NCBI RefSeq assembly: GCF_900156065.1
Contig: NZ_FTNF01000032.1
Coordinates: 1-48,632, forward strand
DNA length: 48,632 bases
DNA from: Micromonospora avicenniae
GTDB lineage: Bacteria; Actinomycetota; Actinomycetes; Mycobacteriales; Micromonosporaceae
Reading direction: 5' to 3'
The notes beneath the pieces are model-generated. The model had not been told where the DNA came from, searched no databases, and saw nothing but the letters and a program-made list of their open reading frames with translations. Positions 15,780 through 24,356 of the stretch are shown one piece after another; the first letter of the stretch is position 1, and every line of letters begins with the position of its first letter. The position numbers and the translations under genes were made by a program.

Positions 15780-15934
15780 CCACGGAACCGGCCACCGCGA
15801 GCAGGCGTCTCGGGCATCGCGGTCGGTTCAGCGCACTCTGCCAGACGGACGCTCCGCGCTGCCCCTCAGCCGAGTCTGCCGTGTCCGAGGGTCAGGCGGC
15901 TCGAGTGGAAGCGGCAAGGGATAGCGTCGGGCGT

Positions 15935-16228
15935 ATGGAGGTCTTCGTGCTCTGGCACATCCGCCACGCCCGGTGGCTCGACGGGCGACCAACCACGCAT
16001 CGAGACGAAGCCGGCGAGCTGATCTGGGACGAGGAAGACGGTGACGATCTCAAGATTCTGGGGGTGTATTCGTCGGAAGTGCGAGCGAATGAACGGATAC
16101 AGCGAGCCAGGGAGTTGCCTGGCTTCCGCGACGAGCCCAACTGCTTCTACATCAACGGCTACACGCTCGATCAGGACGAGTGGATCGACGGATTCGTGAC
16201 CATCCCGCGCGCCGGTCAAGCCGACTAG
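15935..16228 (+). CDS. Small DUF7336-like protein
   Basis: 97 residues from the ATG at 15935. The pattern VFVLWHIRHA, then DLKILGVYSSEVRANERIQ, LPGF, FYINGYTLDQDEWIDGFVT matches a small actinobacterial and firmicute family (as I recall, DUF7336) with a beta-alpha-beta-beta layout and a conserved D-x-W-x-x-G-F-x-T ending. Function unknown; members often sit among immunity-like genes. Upstream AAGGG is about 14 bases away, so initiation is weakly supported. The much longer frame that contains this gene is only open by chance. Confidence 0.7.
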   Translation: MEVFVLWHIRHARWLDGRPTTHRDEAGELIWDEEDGDDLKILGVYSSEVRANERIQRARELPGFRDEPNCFYINGYTLDQDEWIDGFVTIPRAGQAD

Positions 16229-16379
16229 ACAGACCACCGCTCCCCACAGCCATTGCCGCAGACCCTTTCCAGGTTCGGCATGGTGATCTTCGTGGACGCG
16301 ACCGGCGGCGCGGGCAGCGGTGGGGGACACGTCGATGGTTTGTGGCCCCGGCACCCACCACGCCCCGCGCAGTCGTTAA

Positions 16380-17813
16380 TTACACCCCCGGACCGAGGTG
16401 GCCTTCGAGGATCGTCTGGGCGATCGGGGGGCGGTCCCAGAGGGAGAGGATCTCGTTGGCGATGGCCACGATCGGAAGCACGGGCCGGTTGCCGTGGACC
16501 TCAATTGCGGCCGCCGACAAGCTGCTCGGGACGGCTCCGGCATCCAGGAGGACCCGCCACTCTTCCGGCCCGAGTTCTAGAAACTCCAGCCCGGTCAGCT
16601 TGGCGATCTCCAGTGGGTCGGCGAGCGTGCCCGGGTAGGCGGTAAGGGTTCGCAGGCGCGGTAACCCACTGACGGGGGCGAGGCTGAGCGGCTCGCCGTC
16701 CCAGACGCCGATGCTCAGGACCTCCAGGTCGGGGTGGGCGGCGGCCTCGATACTTGTCAGGCTCCCGATGTTGACCCTGGCCACGAGCGGTGGCTGGTCT
16801 GCGCGGCGGCTGGCGTACCAGTCTGTGCGTTCCCTCACCACCATGTCGGTGAGGGAGTCGGCGAGCAGGCTGGCGCCGATGTTTTGCTCATGATCGAGCA
16901 CGATGATTTGGCCCACGTGCCCGCGTGGGCCTGGTGTCAGGTCAATCGCGATCCGGTCGCCTCCGCCGTTGTCGCCGAATGCGATCCAGCCGGGTGAGCC
17001 GACCATCCCCTGCACCGCGGCATCGGACGAGGTGGCCACCGCCTCTGTCGCCGCGAATCGCCACGGGCACGGACGGGACGGCGCGTCGGCGATGTACAGC
17101 TCGTCGAGCGGGAAGAGTTCGCAGCCGACCGCTCGGGACACGCGCTCCGCTGCGGCGTAATCGTCACCCCAGTCCTGCCACCGTGCCCGCGTTACCCGGT
17201 AGAGCACCTTGAGCTCGTCGGGCAACGCAACGCCGAGTCGCGTTTCCGCAGCCGCGATCTCCGCCTCGGTCGCACCGGTAGCATCCGCGATTCGCTCGCG
17301 GAGCGTCCGCTCCAGCAACGACAGATCCACTGACGGGGCCGGCACCGCCCCGGGTACCGGATCGGGAAGACGGCGCCACGGCTCCGGGACAGCGCCCTCA
17401 ACCAGGATGAGTGAACCCGGGTACGGCCCGAGGCCGACTTCCGCGGCGGGGCCGAGATTGAGCAGATGCAGCGCGGTATGCCCAGTCGACGACATCTCCA
17501 CCACGAACGAAATGCTGTCAAGACCGTCGTCCGTCAACGCGCTTCGCACCCGATTCACCGCGTCGAACTCGTCCTGCATGTCCTCGACCTGGGAGGCCCG
17601 GCCAGGCGGCGGCATCCGCCGGGGCAGCGGCACACTCCACGCGCCACGGCTGACCATTCCCGCCACCTGGCCGCCCGGAGCCGCGAGGCTCTGCGCGTTG
17701 CCGGCCCGTACAAGCCTCAGCAGCGGTTCCCAGGTCGTGAAGTCATCGATCGAGGGCAACGTGACCTCCAGCCGTCCAGGGACCGTGGCGAAGCTGACAA
17801 TGACGGGAACCAC
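16380..17813 (-). CDS. SMI1/KNR4 (SUKH) family protein with N- and C-terminal extensions
   Basis: About 477 residues from a GTG at 17813, chosen because protein-like composition begins there; upstream the frame becomes Arg/Ala-rich. The start is uncertain. The centre carries the SUKH core: ATEAEIAAAETRLGVALPDE, WIAFGDNGGGDRIAIDL and HVGQIIVLDHEQNIG. The N-terminal 150 residues have an alpha/beta pattern, and the C-terminus has short leucine-rich segments (VSGLPRLRTLTAYPGTLADP). The family includes bacterial immunity proteins against nuclease and deaminase toxins. No toxin is adjacent. Confidence 0.75.
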   Translation of the reverse strand: MVPVIVSFATVPGRLEVTLPSIDDFTTWEPLLRLVRAGNAQSLAAPGGQVAGMVSRGAWSVPLPRRMPPPGRASQVEDMQDEFDAVNRVRSALTDDGLDSISFVVEMSSTGHTALHLLNLGPAAEVGLGPYPGSLILVEGAVPEPWRRLPDPVPGAVPAPSVDLSLLERTLRERIADATGATEAEIAAAETRLGVALPDELKVLYRVTRARWQDWGDDYAAAERVSRAVGCELFPLDELYIADAPSRPCPWRFAATEAVATSSDAAVQGMVGSPGWIAFGDNGGGDRIAIDLTPGPRGHVGQIIVLDHEQNIGASLLADSLTDMVVRERTDWYASRRADQPPLVARVNIGSLTSIEAAAHPDLEVLSIGVWDGEPLSLAPVSGLPRLRTLTAYPGTLADPLEIAKLTGLEFLELGPEEWRVLLDAGAVPSSLSAAAIEVHGNRPVLPIVAIANEILSLWDRPPIAQTILEGHLGPGV

Positions 17814-18065
17814 CCTACGGGCGGCTGTGTTGAGCGATGCACACGGCACGGCACCGCCTGCTGCTCGGGGCGCCCACGTCAACGCGTGCATCCGCCGCGC
17901 CGTCCGCGCCCGACGCCGCTTCCCCAACGAGACCGCCGCCCTCAAGTGCGCGAACCTTGCGGTCACGAGCCTCGACCCGACCGGGCAGGGCAGCTGAACG
18001 GGGCCCGTTGGGCGACCGATCGGTAACGCGTAGCGTGTTGCTGCGGCTGTCGGCATACTGCGCCG

Positions 18066-18345
18066 GTGACCGGCTCCGCATTGCCTCGACTGCTCCGGCC
18101 TCGTGCCTTGGCAGCACCCGGAGATCTCGTCGTCATCGCGTCGCTGTCCGGGCCGCTCCATGCCGCCTACGAGCCCGACCAGCAGGCGGTAGTCGTGGTC
18201 GCGCGGTTGGGACTCCGTGTGCGTCGGGCACCGCTACTCGAAGCGGGGCGGCATCACTGGTGGAGCGCGGCTCGGCCGGTGGAGATCGCCAGCGTACTCA
18301 AGGCTCTTCTGCGTGATCCTGGGGTGCGCGCCATCATCGCGCATG
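18066..18345 (+). pseudogene. N-terminal remnant of an S66 (LD-carboxypeptidase/MccF-like) peptidase
   Basis: The frame from the GTG at 18066 encodes RPRALAAPGDLVVIASLSGP, VVVARLGLRVRRAPLLEAG, WWSAARPVEIASVLKALL and VRAIIAHD. This is the order of the S66 N-terminal domain, where the conserved text would continue into the nucleophile loop. Here the sequence leaves the family near 18345 and becomes arginine-rich. The nucleophile Ser and the C-terminal Glu/His are missing, so it is inactive. It lies upstream of the sigma factor on the same strand. Confidence 0.65.
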
Positions 18346-18588
18346 ATCCTGCCATCAGGCGGCGGCACTGCTGCCCTCTGCCGCGGCGGCGCAGCCGGAC
18401 GGGCGGCTCATGCCGCTGGTCCGTCGATGGCGGTTCAGTGCGCTTCCTGTAGTCGATGGGCGGATGCGTAGGTCGGGATTGATCGCGTGGGTCCCTCGAG
18501 CGCTGTCGCGCGGTGCAGATTCGATCTACTCGAGTGTTAACCGGACCGTTCCTCCAGCGCGTTCATCTGGTGGGAGGTACACATATAC

Positions 18589-19161
18589 ATGCAACGACCC
18601 CGGGAACTGGCACCGCCGGACGGCTTCGCCGAGTTCGTGGCGGCGCGTTCCGATGCGCTGCTGCGTTCGGCCTGGTTGCTTACCGGTGACGCCGGACGGG
18701 CCGAGGACCTGTTACAGACGGTCCTGGCGAACGTCTGGCGGCGTTGGGCCACGATTACGACTGTCGGGCATCCCGAGGCGTACGTGCGCAAGGCGCTGTT
18801 CACCACGCACGTGTCCTGGTGGCGGCGGCACTGGCGCGGCGAGATTCCAAGCCAGCCACCGGACAGGTCCGAGTACGGCGACATAGCCGGGGAGTCCGCC
18901 AACCGGGACGCGGTACGCCGCGCCCTGGCCCGGCTCAGCCGGCAGCAGCGGGCGATCGTGGTGCTTCGCTACGTCGAGGACCTGACGGTCCAGCGGACAG
19001 CGGAAGTGCTCGGCTGCTCGCAGAACACGGTCAAGGTGCAGGCCTCCCGTGCCCTACGGATTACGACACCCACGTTGCCTACTCCTCGGCACCGGCCGCC
19101 GTGTCCGCGATCTGAGGTTGGTCGGCACCAGGAGCACGGCGTCCCAGCTTCTTGGTCTTGA
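18589..19161 (+). CDS. SigE-family RNA polymerase sigma factor (ECF type), altered C-terminus
   Basis: 190 residues. Region 2 is clear: FAEFVAARSDALLRSAWLLT, AEDLLQTVLANVWRRW and HPEAYVRKALFTTHVSWWRR. Region 4 is also complete: RALARLSRQQRAIVVLRYVE and TAEVLGCSQNTVKVQASRAL. This is the actinobacterial SigE group of small ECF factors. After residue 157 (about base 19057) the family ends, and a Pro/Arg-rich tail runs antisense through the 3' end of the convergent gene, overlapping it by 83 bases. The usual tail is short, so promoter binding could survive. No anti-sigma gene follows, which is unusual for this group. GGGAGG lies 11 bases before the ATG. Confidence 0.82.
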   Translation: MQRPRELAPPDGFAEFVAARSDALLRSAWLLTGDAGRAEDLLQTVLANVWRRWATITTVGHPEAYVRKALFTTHVSWWRRHWRGEIPSQPPDRSEYGDIAGESANRDAVRRALARLSRQQRAIVVLRYVEDLTVQRTAEVLGCSQNTVKVQASRALRITTPTLPTPRHRPPCPRSEVGRHQEHGVPASWS

Positions 19162-20356
19162 ACAGCGAAGCGGCTGCACCTCCGACCGCGCCGGCTGCGC
19201 CCGCGATCGCTCCGCCCACACCCTTCACTGCGGTCAGCGCCTGCGGCGCGTCCGGGATGCCGTCGCCGTCCAGGTCGACGCTTCTGAACGGACGCGCCAC
19301 AGCGCCCGCCGCGGCCGTCACGCCAGCACCCGCTACGTTGGCGGCGTCGGAGATCCAGTTTCCCGTCGCCTTCGCTGCGTCCTCCAGCGCCGCGAGCGCT
19401 CGGTTCGGCTCAGCGTCATCGTCCTCGGCCTTCGCCTTCATTGGAATGGCCAGGTGTGCTGGGAACTCTTCTGGAGCATCAGCGAATGCGACCCGGGCTG
19501 CTTCGACCACCTCCCGACCGAATAGGAAGCGGGTGACCCCTCCTGCCAGGGCGCCGACTCCGTATTCGATTGCTGCCTGCTGCTTCCCGTTCAAGTTCGC
19601 TCGTACGGTGTCCAGTTGGCCGGTCTGGATGGTGCGGACGAGGCTCTGCGCCGCGCCACCGGGAAGCGTGTCCGCGAGCGTGTTCGCCCAGTGCGACCAA
19701 TCGTTGCGACCGGCAGCAATCGCGTGTCCGACGCCAACGGCGCCGCCCGGCGACATGCTTGCGAGGTCCGTTGCCATCTTCGCGATCTGCTGCTGGCTGA
19801 CGCGTTCGTTCGACAGCCCGTAGACCAGGGCGTGGGCTTGCTCCTTGTCGAGGTCCATGCCGTGGATGTCGGCGATGGCAAGCCCGAAGATCGCCGTGAT
19901 CTCGAACTGGAGCTGTTGGTCGCCCGCAGGAAGGAGCGCCGCAACACGCCGAGCTCCCGTCGTCGCGGCACCGAGCGCTACGTTCTTGGCAGCCGCCTTC
20001 GCGGCTTTCTTAGCGGCGGCCTTCGCAGCTTCCTTACCCGCCTTCTTCGCCGCCTGCTGTCCCGCGCTCTTGGCGCCGGCCGCAGCGGCTCCGGCGACGG
20101 GAATCAGCGCGATCGCGACATCGGCCACTATCGCACCGGCGGCGATGACGGCACCCGCGGTGCTGATGGCGGTGACGTACTGCCGCTCGAGCATTCGGAT
20201 CACTTCGGCGGGCGTAGCGTCCGGATTCCGGCGGCGGACCCGCATGACGTACTTGCGAGCGATCGAATGCCGAGCGCTGACCGCCTTCGCGATGCTACGT
20301 GCAGCGTCCTCCTCGATGAGCTCAGCCTCAAAGGTGCTCTCGTCTATGTCGGTCAT
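19079..20356 (-). CDS. Unknown 425-residue protein with hydrophobic and Lys/Ala-rich segments
   Basis: Not recognised. The ATG at 20356 has AGGGA 7 bases upstream. The order of parts is: acidic helical N-terminus (1-60); a hydrophobic stretch AGAVIAAGAIVADVAIALIP (about 67-95); a Lys/Ala-rich amphipathic block from about 97 to 130 with repeated AAKKA; a soluble helical domain with QFEITAIFGLAIADIHG and SNERVSQQQIAKMATDLA; a Glu/Asp-rich link; then DLDGDGIPD (about 360-368), a DxDxDGxxD calcium-loop-like motif, between Gly/Ala-rich hydrophobic segments. The layout suggests a membrane-interacting protein, perhaps a pore-forming effector; this is inference. It converges on the sigma factor with 3' overlap. 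Confidence 0.7.
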   Translation of the reverse strand: MTDIDESTFEAELIEEDAARSIAKAVSARHSIARKYVMRVRRRNPDATPAEVIRMLERQYVTAISTAGAVIAAGAIVADVAIALIPVAGAAAAGAKSAGQQAAKKAGKEAAKAAAKKAAKAAAKNVALGAATTGARRVAALLPAGDQQLQFEITAIFGLAIADIHGMDLDKEQAHALVYGLSNERVSQQQIAKMATDLASMSPGGAVGVGHAIAAGRNDWSHWANTLADTLPGGAAQSLVRTIQTGQLDTVRANLNGKQQAAIEYGVGALAGGVTRFLFGREVVEAARVAFADAPEEFPAHLAIPMKAKAEDDDAEPNRALAALEDAAKATGNWISDAANVAGAGVTAAAGAVARPFRSVDLDGDGIPDAPQALTAVKGVGGAIAGAAGAVGGAAASLFKTKKLGRRAPGADQPQIADTAAGAEE

Positions 20357-20559
20357 CGATCATCCCTTCGGCTTCCGAATTATTGCCGCACCGACCGCCA
20401 GCCGGTAGCGCGAGTTTGGTCGGACATCTGGCGTTTGATGAACACGTTGGGGGTGGTACCGACTTCTCGACAGCCACGTTGTCCTGGAGTCAAAGTTCGA
20501 TCTTCGAGGCAGGCGAACTGACCTGCCGCACCGTGTGGGACCGACCAGGCCAACACGTC

Positions 20560-20895
20560 TCACGGCGTCGACGTCGGCGTCGGGGTGACGGCTCCGACGG
20601 CCGCGCCGAAGAAGAGCATGATGGTGAACACGATCATCGGACCGACGAAGACGTAGCCGAGGACCAGACCGGCGACGGCCATGCCCCGTCCGGACCTCGT
20701 GCCCTTCCGGGTCTCGTGCAGACCGACGTGGCCGAGGATGACGGCGAGAACGCAGGGCAACCCGAACAGGCACCAGCCGCCGAGCACACCGAGGATCCCG
20801 AACACCATCGACGCGGTGGCGGCCCCGGACGCGGGCGGCACCTGCACGATCAACCGAGGCGTTGGCGACTGGTGGCTGGCCCCTGGATACGGGTT
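20560..20895 (-). CDS. DUF4190 domain membrane protein, start uncertain
   Basis: The C-terminal 90 residues contain two hydrophobic segments in the DUF4190 pattern: ASMVFGILGVLGGWCLFGLP and VLAVILGHVGLHE, a basic turn RKGTRSGRGMAVAGLVLGY, then FVGPMIVFTIMLFFGAAVG. The preceding text NPYPGASHQSPTPR is the usual proline-rich cytoplasmic leader of these proteins. No ATG fits at the expected place; TTG at 20853 and GTG at 20847 are possible, so the 5' end may be lost where it meets the ATPase remnant. DUF4190 proteins are small actinobacterial membrane proteins of unknown role. Confidence 0.7.
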   Translation of the reverse strand, partial: NPYPGASHQSPTPRLIVQVPPASGAATASMVFGILGVLGGWCLFGLPCVLAVILGHVGLHETRKGTRSGRGMAVAGLVLGYVFVGPMIVFTIMLFFGAAVGAVTPTPTSTP

Positions 20896-20914
20896 GGCAG
20901 AGAGCGGCTGGGGA

Positions 20915-21240
20915 TCGGCAGGCGGCTTCGACGGCGGAGCGGCACAGTTCCGCGACCACCGGCCCGCGTACCTCGGGGGGTGATCTCGTCGTTGCGGGCC
21001 AGCGCGTGCGCGTCGTCCAGGTAACGGCTGGCCGGGTCGGAGGCGGTGCGCAGGGTCACCACCGACCGTTCCGCGCGGGTCACCTCGACGATCCGCCTTA
21101 CCCAGGTCGAGGCGACCGATCGCGTCGGGCAGCCGGGTGTCGTGGGTGAACACCACCACCTGCCGCTGCTCGGCCAGTTCGGCGAGCACTCGGGCCAGGC
21201 CGTCGGCCTTGCCGGGTCCATGCTCTGCACCGGGTCGTAG
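20915..21240 (-). pseudogene. Remnant of an SMC/Rad50-like ATPase, split over three frames
   Basis: Read in order on the minus strand, DPVQSMDP (the D-loop region of ABC-type ATPases) is followed in a second frame by ADGLARVLAELAEQRQVVVF, THDTRLPDAI, then in the first frame again by RAERSVVTLRTASDPASRYL and DDAHALARNDEI, then in a third frame by VAELCRSAVEAACR. Together they are the C-terminus of an actinobacterial AAA/SbcC-like ATPase of the kind found next to restriction or defence genes. The Walker A half is missing. Several indels in 330 bases mark it as an old pseudogene. Confidence 0.65.
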
Positions 21241-21496
21241 GGCTGGCCCCTCCAGACGAGCGCCGCTCCGGCTCAGCGCCCCGTCGCCAGCCGCGTGACC
21301 CAGCCGATCCGCCGCACGATTGAAAATCGCGTGCACCTGCACCAAGAGCATCTGGGCTGCACCGCATAGACCAGCCCGGCGGCCGAGCCTGGTCACGACC
21401 TGCCGGTTGGCAGGGTTTACCACCGACCCGCACACCGGTAGCGGAATTAACGCTCTGTTGATGGTCTCCCAGATCGGGGAAGCGTTTCCTGGACGT

Positions 21497-23398
21497 TCAG
21501 ACTTCCGAAAGGTCCGGCTCGTATGACGTCTCCACTGGGCGGGTCACCTTCACTAGCGACGCGAGATACTCGCGGGTTTCCGGGTCTGTGGAGTAGATCG
21601 CAGTGCCGCGCATGCCGCGGGTCAGCAAGACCTTGTACGTGTTCCGGATCAGCAGATCGGCCTCGGCGTCGCTGACCGACTTGCGACTTCGGAAAGCTGG
21701 ATCTTTCGACTGCTCTCGCCGGGTCACGAGTCGGCCGTCACGGGCCACCAGATCCGGCCCGATGATCACCCCGGACCAGGCGTATTCGAAGCCCTGCGCC
21801 GTGTAGACGCAGCCAATCTGACCAAAGCCGTTCGGATCGGTGGCCCAGAACGCGCTTCCGGGTGCCTCGCCGACACTGCGGTCGCTCTTGACGTTCCATG
21901 GCCTCGACCAGCTGCCGATCTGCACGTCTGCGATCAGCGTTTCGTCCGGCCGGGGATCGCTCCAAGGCCAGCAGTAGCCAGCGGACAGCCGTGCGGTCAA
22001 TCCGGCCGCCTGCTTTGTGGCGAGGAAGATCTCCAGATCTTCCGGCGAATTGGCAAGGCGCACGTCGATGCGCCCATCGCCGGTCCAGACCCACGGTTCA
22101 CCGCCGTCGAGGCCGAGCAAATCGACGACCCATTGCTCGTAGGCGTCGCTGCCTCCACAGCGGAACTGGCCGTGCAGCTCCACCATTTCGACATCCAGGT
22201 TCAACTGCTTCGCGTACGACGAAATGACCTCGACGTTGCCCATCTCGCCGGGCTTGACCACCTGGTGTTCGTCGAGCAGAAAGACCGGCACCCGAGCGGC
22301 GGCGATCAGTTCATCGATCTGCGAGCGGGCCTTGTCCCGCTTCGCCTTCGGCGTGAACCGGTTGACAGAGGTCTCCCGAATCCGGTGCGCCTCGTCACAA
22401 ATCAGTACGTCCAAGCCGTTCCGTTCAGCCGACATGAAGCTGTTGAAGTACCCGAACAGGTTCTTTAGCCGGGTAGAGCCCCGGCCGGCGTAGCGGCGCA
22501 GCGTCTGCGTGAAGGAGCGAGACCCGGTCGCGTGCATGACCGTCCGCTGCTGCCGCGCCAGTTCGCCTAGGACCGAGAGCGCGATGACACTCTTGCCACT
22601 GCCGGGCCCACCAGAGACGACGACTAGGCTCTTATGGTCCGCCGAACGCGCGCGCTCCACGGCGTGCAGCACCAGCTCGTACGCGACGCGCTGCTCGTCG
22701 AGGAGCGTGAAATGCGACCGTTCCTTCAGCTCCTGTGCCGCGTAAGCCAGTAGGCGTCGGCTCGGCCGCACACTGCTGGTGAGGAAGCGGTCTGCGGCGC
22801 CGACCCCGGATTTGGGCGCCAGGTGGGTGCGAAGGTAGTCGAGGAACTGTCCGCGCCGCTGCTTCGTGAAGATCCGACTCTGCTCGGTTGGGCGTCGCGC
22901 GAATAGATCGTTGACGTCACGGTCGACCGCGTTGTGCAGATACGCCACCCCACGCACGGGGCTGCCGTGACCGGCCAGGACGCCGAGGAAGTCCGTCAGG
23001 TACTCGCAGTACAGCTCGACTTGCACGCCTGGGTGCAGACGCGGGCCCCGGACGTGTTCGACTGCCACGAGGCGCTCCGAGCCCTCATAGGACTCCGCGG
23101 AGGACCATTGCTTCAGTTCCACAACGACGTAGGAGTCGTCGGCGGTTCTCGGGTCGACGCCGGCGAGCACCACATCAACCCGCTTGCTGGTCAGCGGCAA
23201 TTGGTACTCCACCAGTAGCTCGACCTGTCCCAGGCCGGCATCGGTGAGATCCTGCCCCAGCACCTCGAGGCTGCGAGACCAGGAGCGACGCTCTGCCGGG
23301 CTCACGTTACGGCCCATGCTTTCCGCGATCCGATCCGCGAGAGTGCCGTTACCGACCAGGCGCAGAAGACCATCGGCGGAGGTGCGGAATGTCGACAA
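21497..23398 (-). CDS. DUF2075-type SF1 ATPase/helicase fused to a PD-(D/E)XK nuclease-like domain
   Basis: 633 residues from a TTG at 23398. The N-terminal 200 residues carry a PD-(D/E)XK-like arrangement: VEYQLP (Glu64), RVDVVLAG (Asp75), YVVVELKQW (Glu94-x-Lys96). The ATPase has Walker A GGPGSGKS (263-270), Walker B LICDEAHR (332-339), then LLDEHQVV, CVYTAQGFEYAWSGVIIG and YKVLLTRGMRG as the SF1 motifs V/VI. This combination is the DUF2075 family, which is scattered in bacterial accessory regions and suspected of phage defence. The MazG-like gene lies 140 bases upstream on the same strand. A nucleic-acid-cleaving or remodelling role is expected; the target is unknown. Confidence 0.85.
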   Translation of the reverse strand: MSTFRTSADGLLRLVGNGTLADRIAESMGRNVSPAERRSWSRSLEVLGQDLTDAGLGQVELLVEYQLPLTSKRVDVVLAGVDPRTADDSYVVVELKQWSSAESYEGSERLVAVEHVRGPRLHPGVQVELYCEYLTDFLGVLAGHGSPVRGVAYLHNAVDRDVNDLFARRPTEQSRIFTKQRRGQFLDYLRTHLAPKSGVGAADRFLTSSVRPSRRLLAYAAQELKERSHFTLLDEQRVAYELVLHAVERARSADHKSLVVVSGGPGSGKSVIALSVLGELARQQRTVMHATGSRSFTQTLRRYAGRGSTRLKNLFGYFNSFMSAERNGLDVLICDEAHRIRETSVNRFTPKAKRDKARSQIDELIAAARVPVFLLDEHQVVKPGEMGNVEVISSYAKQLNLDVEMVELHGQFRCGGSDAYEQWVVDLLGLDGGEPWVWTGDGRIDVRLANSPEDLEIFLATKQAAGLTARLSAGYCWPWSDPRPDETLIADVQIGSWSRPWNVKSDRSVGEAPGSAFWATDPNGFGQIGCVYTAQGFEYAWSGVIIGPDLVARDGRLVTRREQSKDPAFRSRKSVSDAEADLLIRNTYKVLLTRGMRGTAIYSTDPETREYLASLVKVTRPVETSYEPDLSEV

Positions 23399-23538
23399 AA
23401 CATGCCCCCGGGCAGCACGAAGTGATCGTGCGCATGGGGGGCGTGTCCGGCATGAGCCGGAAGCCCGTCGTAACGCGCCTTGATGTGGTGGACTGTAGCG
23501 AAGAGATCAACTCTCCGCCACGGCCGTTCGGAGGACCC

Positions 23539-23904
23539 CTACCGCTTCGCGGCGGAGCCTCGAACCTGATCGACCGGGTAGCGGCGGGCCGAATCCTCGA
23601 GCTTGCTGAGTGCCGCGTCGACGAGATCAATGTCGAGCACGTCCGCGAGGCGGGTCAGGTAGATCATCACATCGCCGATCTCGGCCCTGACCCGGCCGGA
23701 GGCCTCCGGATCGGACATCACCTCGACGGACTGCTCCGGCGTCAGCCACTGGAACTCGGCGATCAACTCGCCGACCTCACCAGCCAACGCCATGGCGAGG
23801 TTCTTCGGCGTGTGGAACTGCCCCCACTCTCGCTCGTCTGCGAAGGCGCGCAGCCGGCGCCCGAGGTCGTGCTCCGTACGGCTGCGATAGGCGTCTTGGT
23901 TCAT
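23539..23904 (-). CDS. MazG-like nucleotide pyrophosphohydrolase
   Basis: 121 residues, the length of a single MazG-type all-alpha NTP pyrophosphohydrolase chain. The metal site is visible: GEVGELIAEFQWLT supplies the ExxE pair and RAEIGDVMIYLTRLADVL the ExxD pair. WGQFHTPKNLAMAL is the usual entry to the first helix. It would hydrolyse a nucleoside triphosphate to the monophosphate and pyrophosphate in the cytoplasm. No good ribosome-binding site precedes the ATG, so the message may be leaderless. The next gene downstream on this strand is the DUF2075 ATPase, 140 bases away; similar pairs occur in other actinomycetes as I recall, but I cannot check frequency here. Confidence 0.85.
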   Translation of the reverse strand: MNQDAYRSRTEHDLGRRLRAFADEREWGQFHTPKNLAMALAGEVGELIAEFQWLTPEQSVEVMSDPEASGRVRAEIGDVMIYLTRLADVLDIDLVDAALSKLEDSARRYPVDQVRGSAAKR

Positions 23905-24071
23905 GGTGCGAGCAGCTTAACGTTCGGCATCTCGGGCGGGGCCGCTGGAAGTCAGATGGCTCAGCGTCACCAGCGGGGAGATGTCCGCCGTCAGTTGGTT
24001 GCTTTAAGCTCCGGCCTCCACGCTACGAGGGACCTGCAGTCGTGCCTGGTGCGTTGCCTTAGCGCCGTGGC

Positions 24072-24356
24072 TTACGTCGCCAGACGGTAGTCAGGTATTC
24101 CACGGTTGCGATCCTCAATCGGATCGTGGATCGAGCGGACGTCGGCTCCCACGGGAATGGGTGTCCGAGAGAGGTAGATCCCCTCCAGACAGGTGTCGCA
24201 CCAGAACGAGGCATAGCCGTGCCCGGCCCTTGGCTGCGCCGTGAACACGACCCGCAGGGTCCGATGCCCGCAGTTCGGGCAGGCAAGATTCGATGCCGCC
24301 GGAGACGTGCGGTAGACAATGTCGTACGCGTTTAGCCACTCGTCGAAGGTGGCCAT
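24072..24356 (-). CDS. Small zinc-ribbon protein coupled to the T7SS toxin gene (putative immunity or accessory)
   Basis: 94 residues. ACPNCGHRTLRVVFT and FWCDTCLEGIYLS give a four-Cys zinc ribbon (two CxxC pairs). The N-terminus MATFDEWLNAYDIVYR is helical. Its ATG overlaps the TGA of the upstream toxin gene by one base, with GGAGG 10 bases before, so translation is coupled. Toxin genes are typically followed by their immunity gene, which makes immunity the first hypothesis. Zinc ribbons also bind nucleic acid or act as chaperones, so the role is open. No family is recognised beyond the ribbon. Confidence 0.75.
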   Translation of the reverse strand: MATFDEWLNAYDIVYRTSPAASNLACPNCGHRTLRVVFTAQPRAGHGYASFWCDTCLEGIYLSRTPIPVGADVRSIHDPIEDRNRGIPDYRLAT

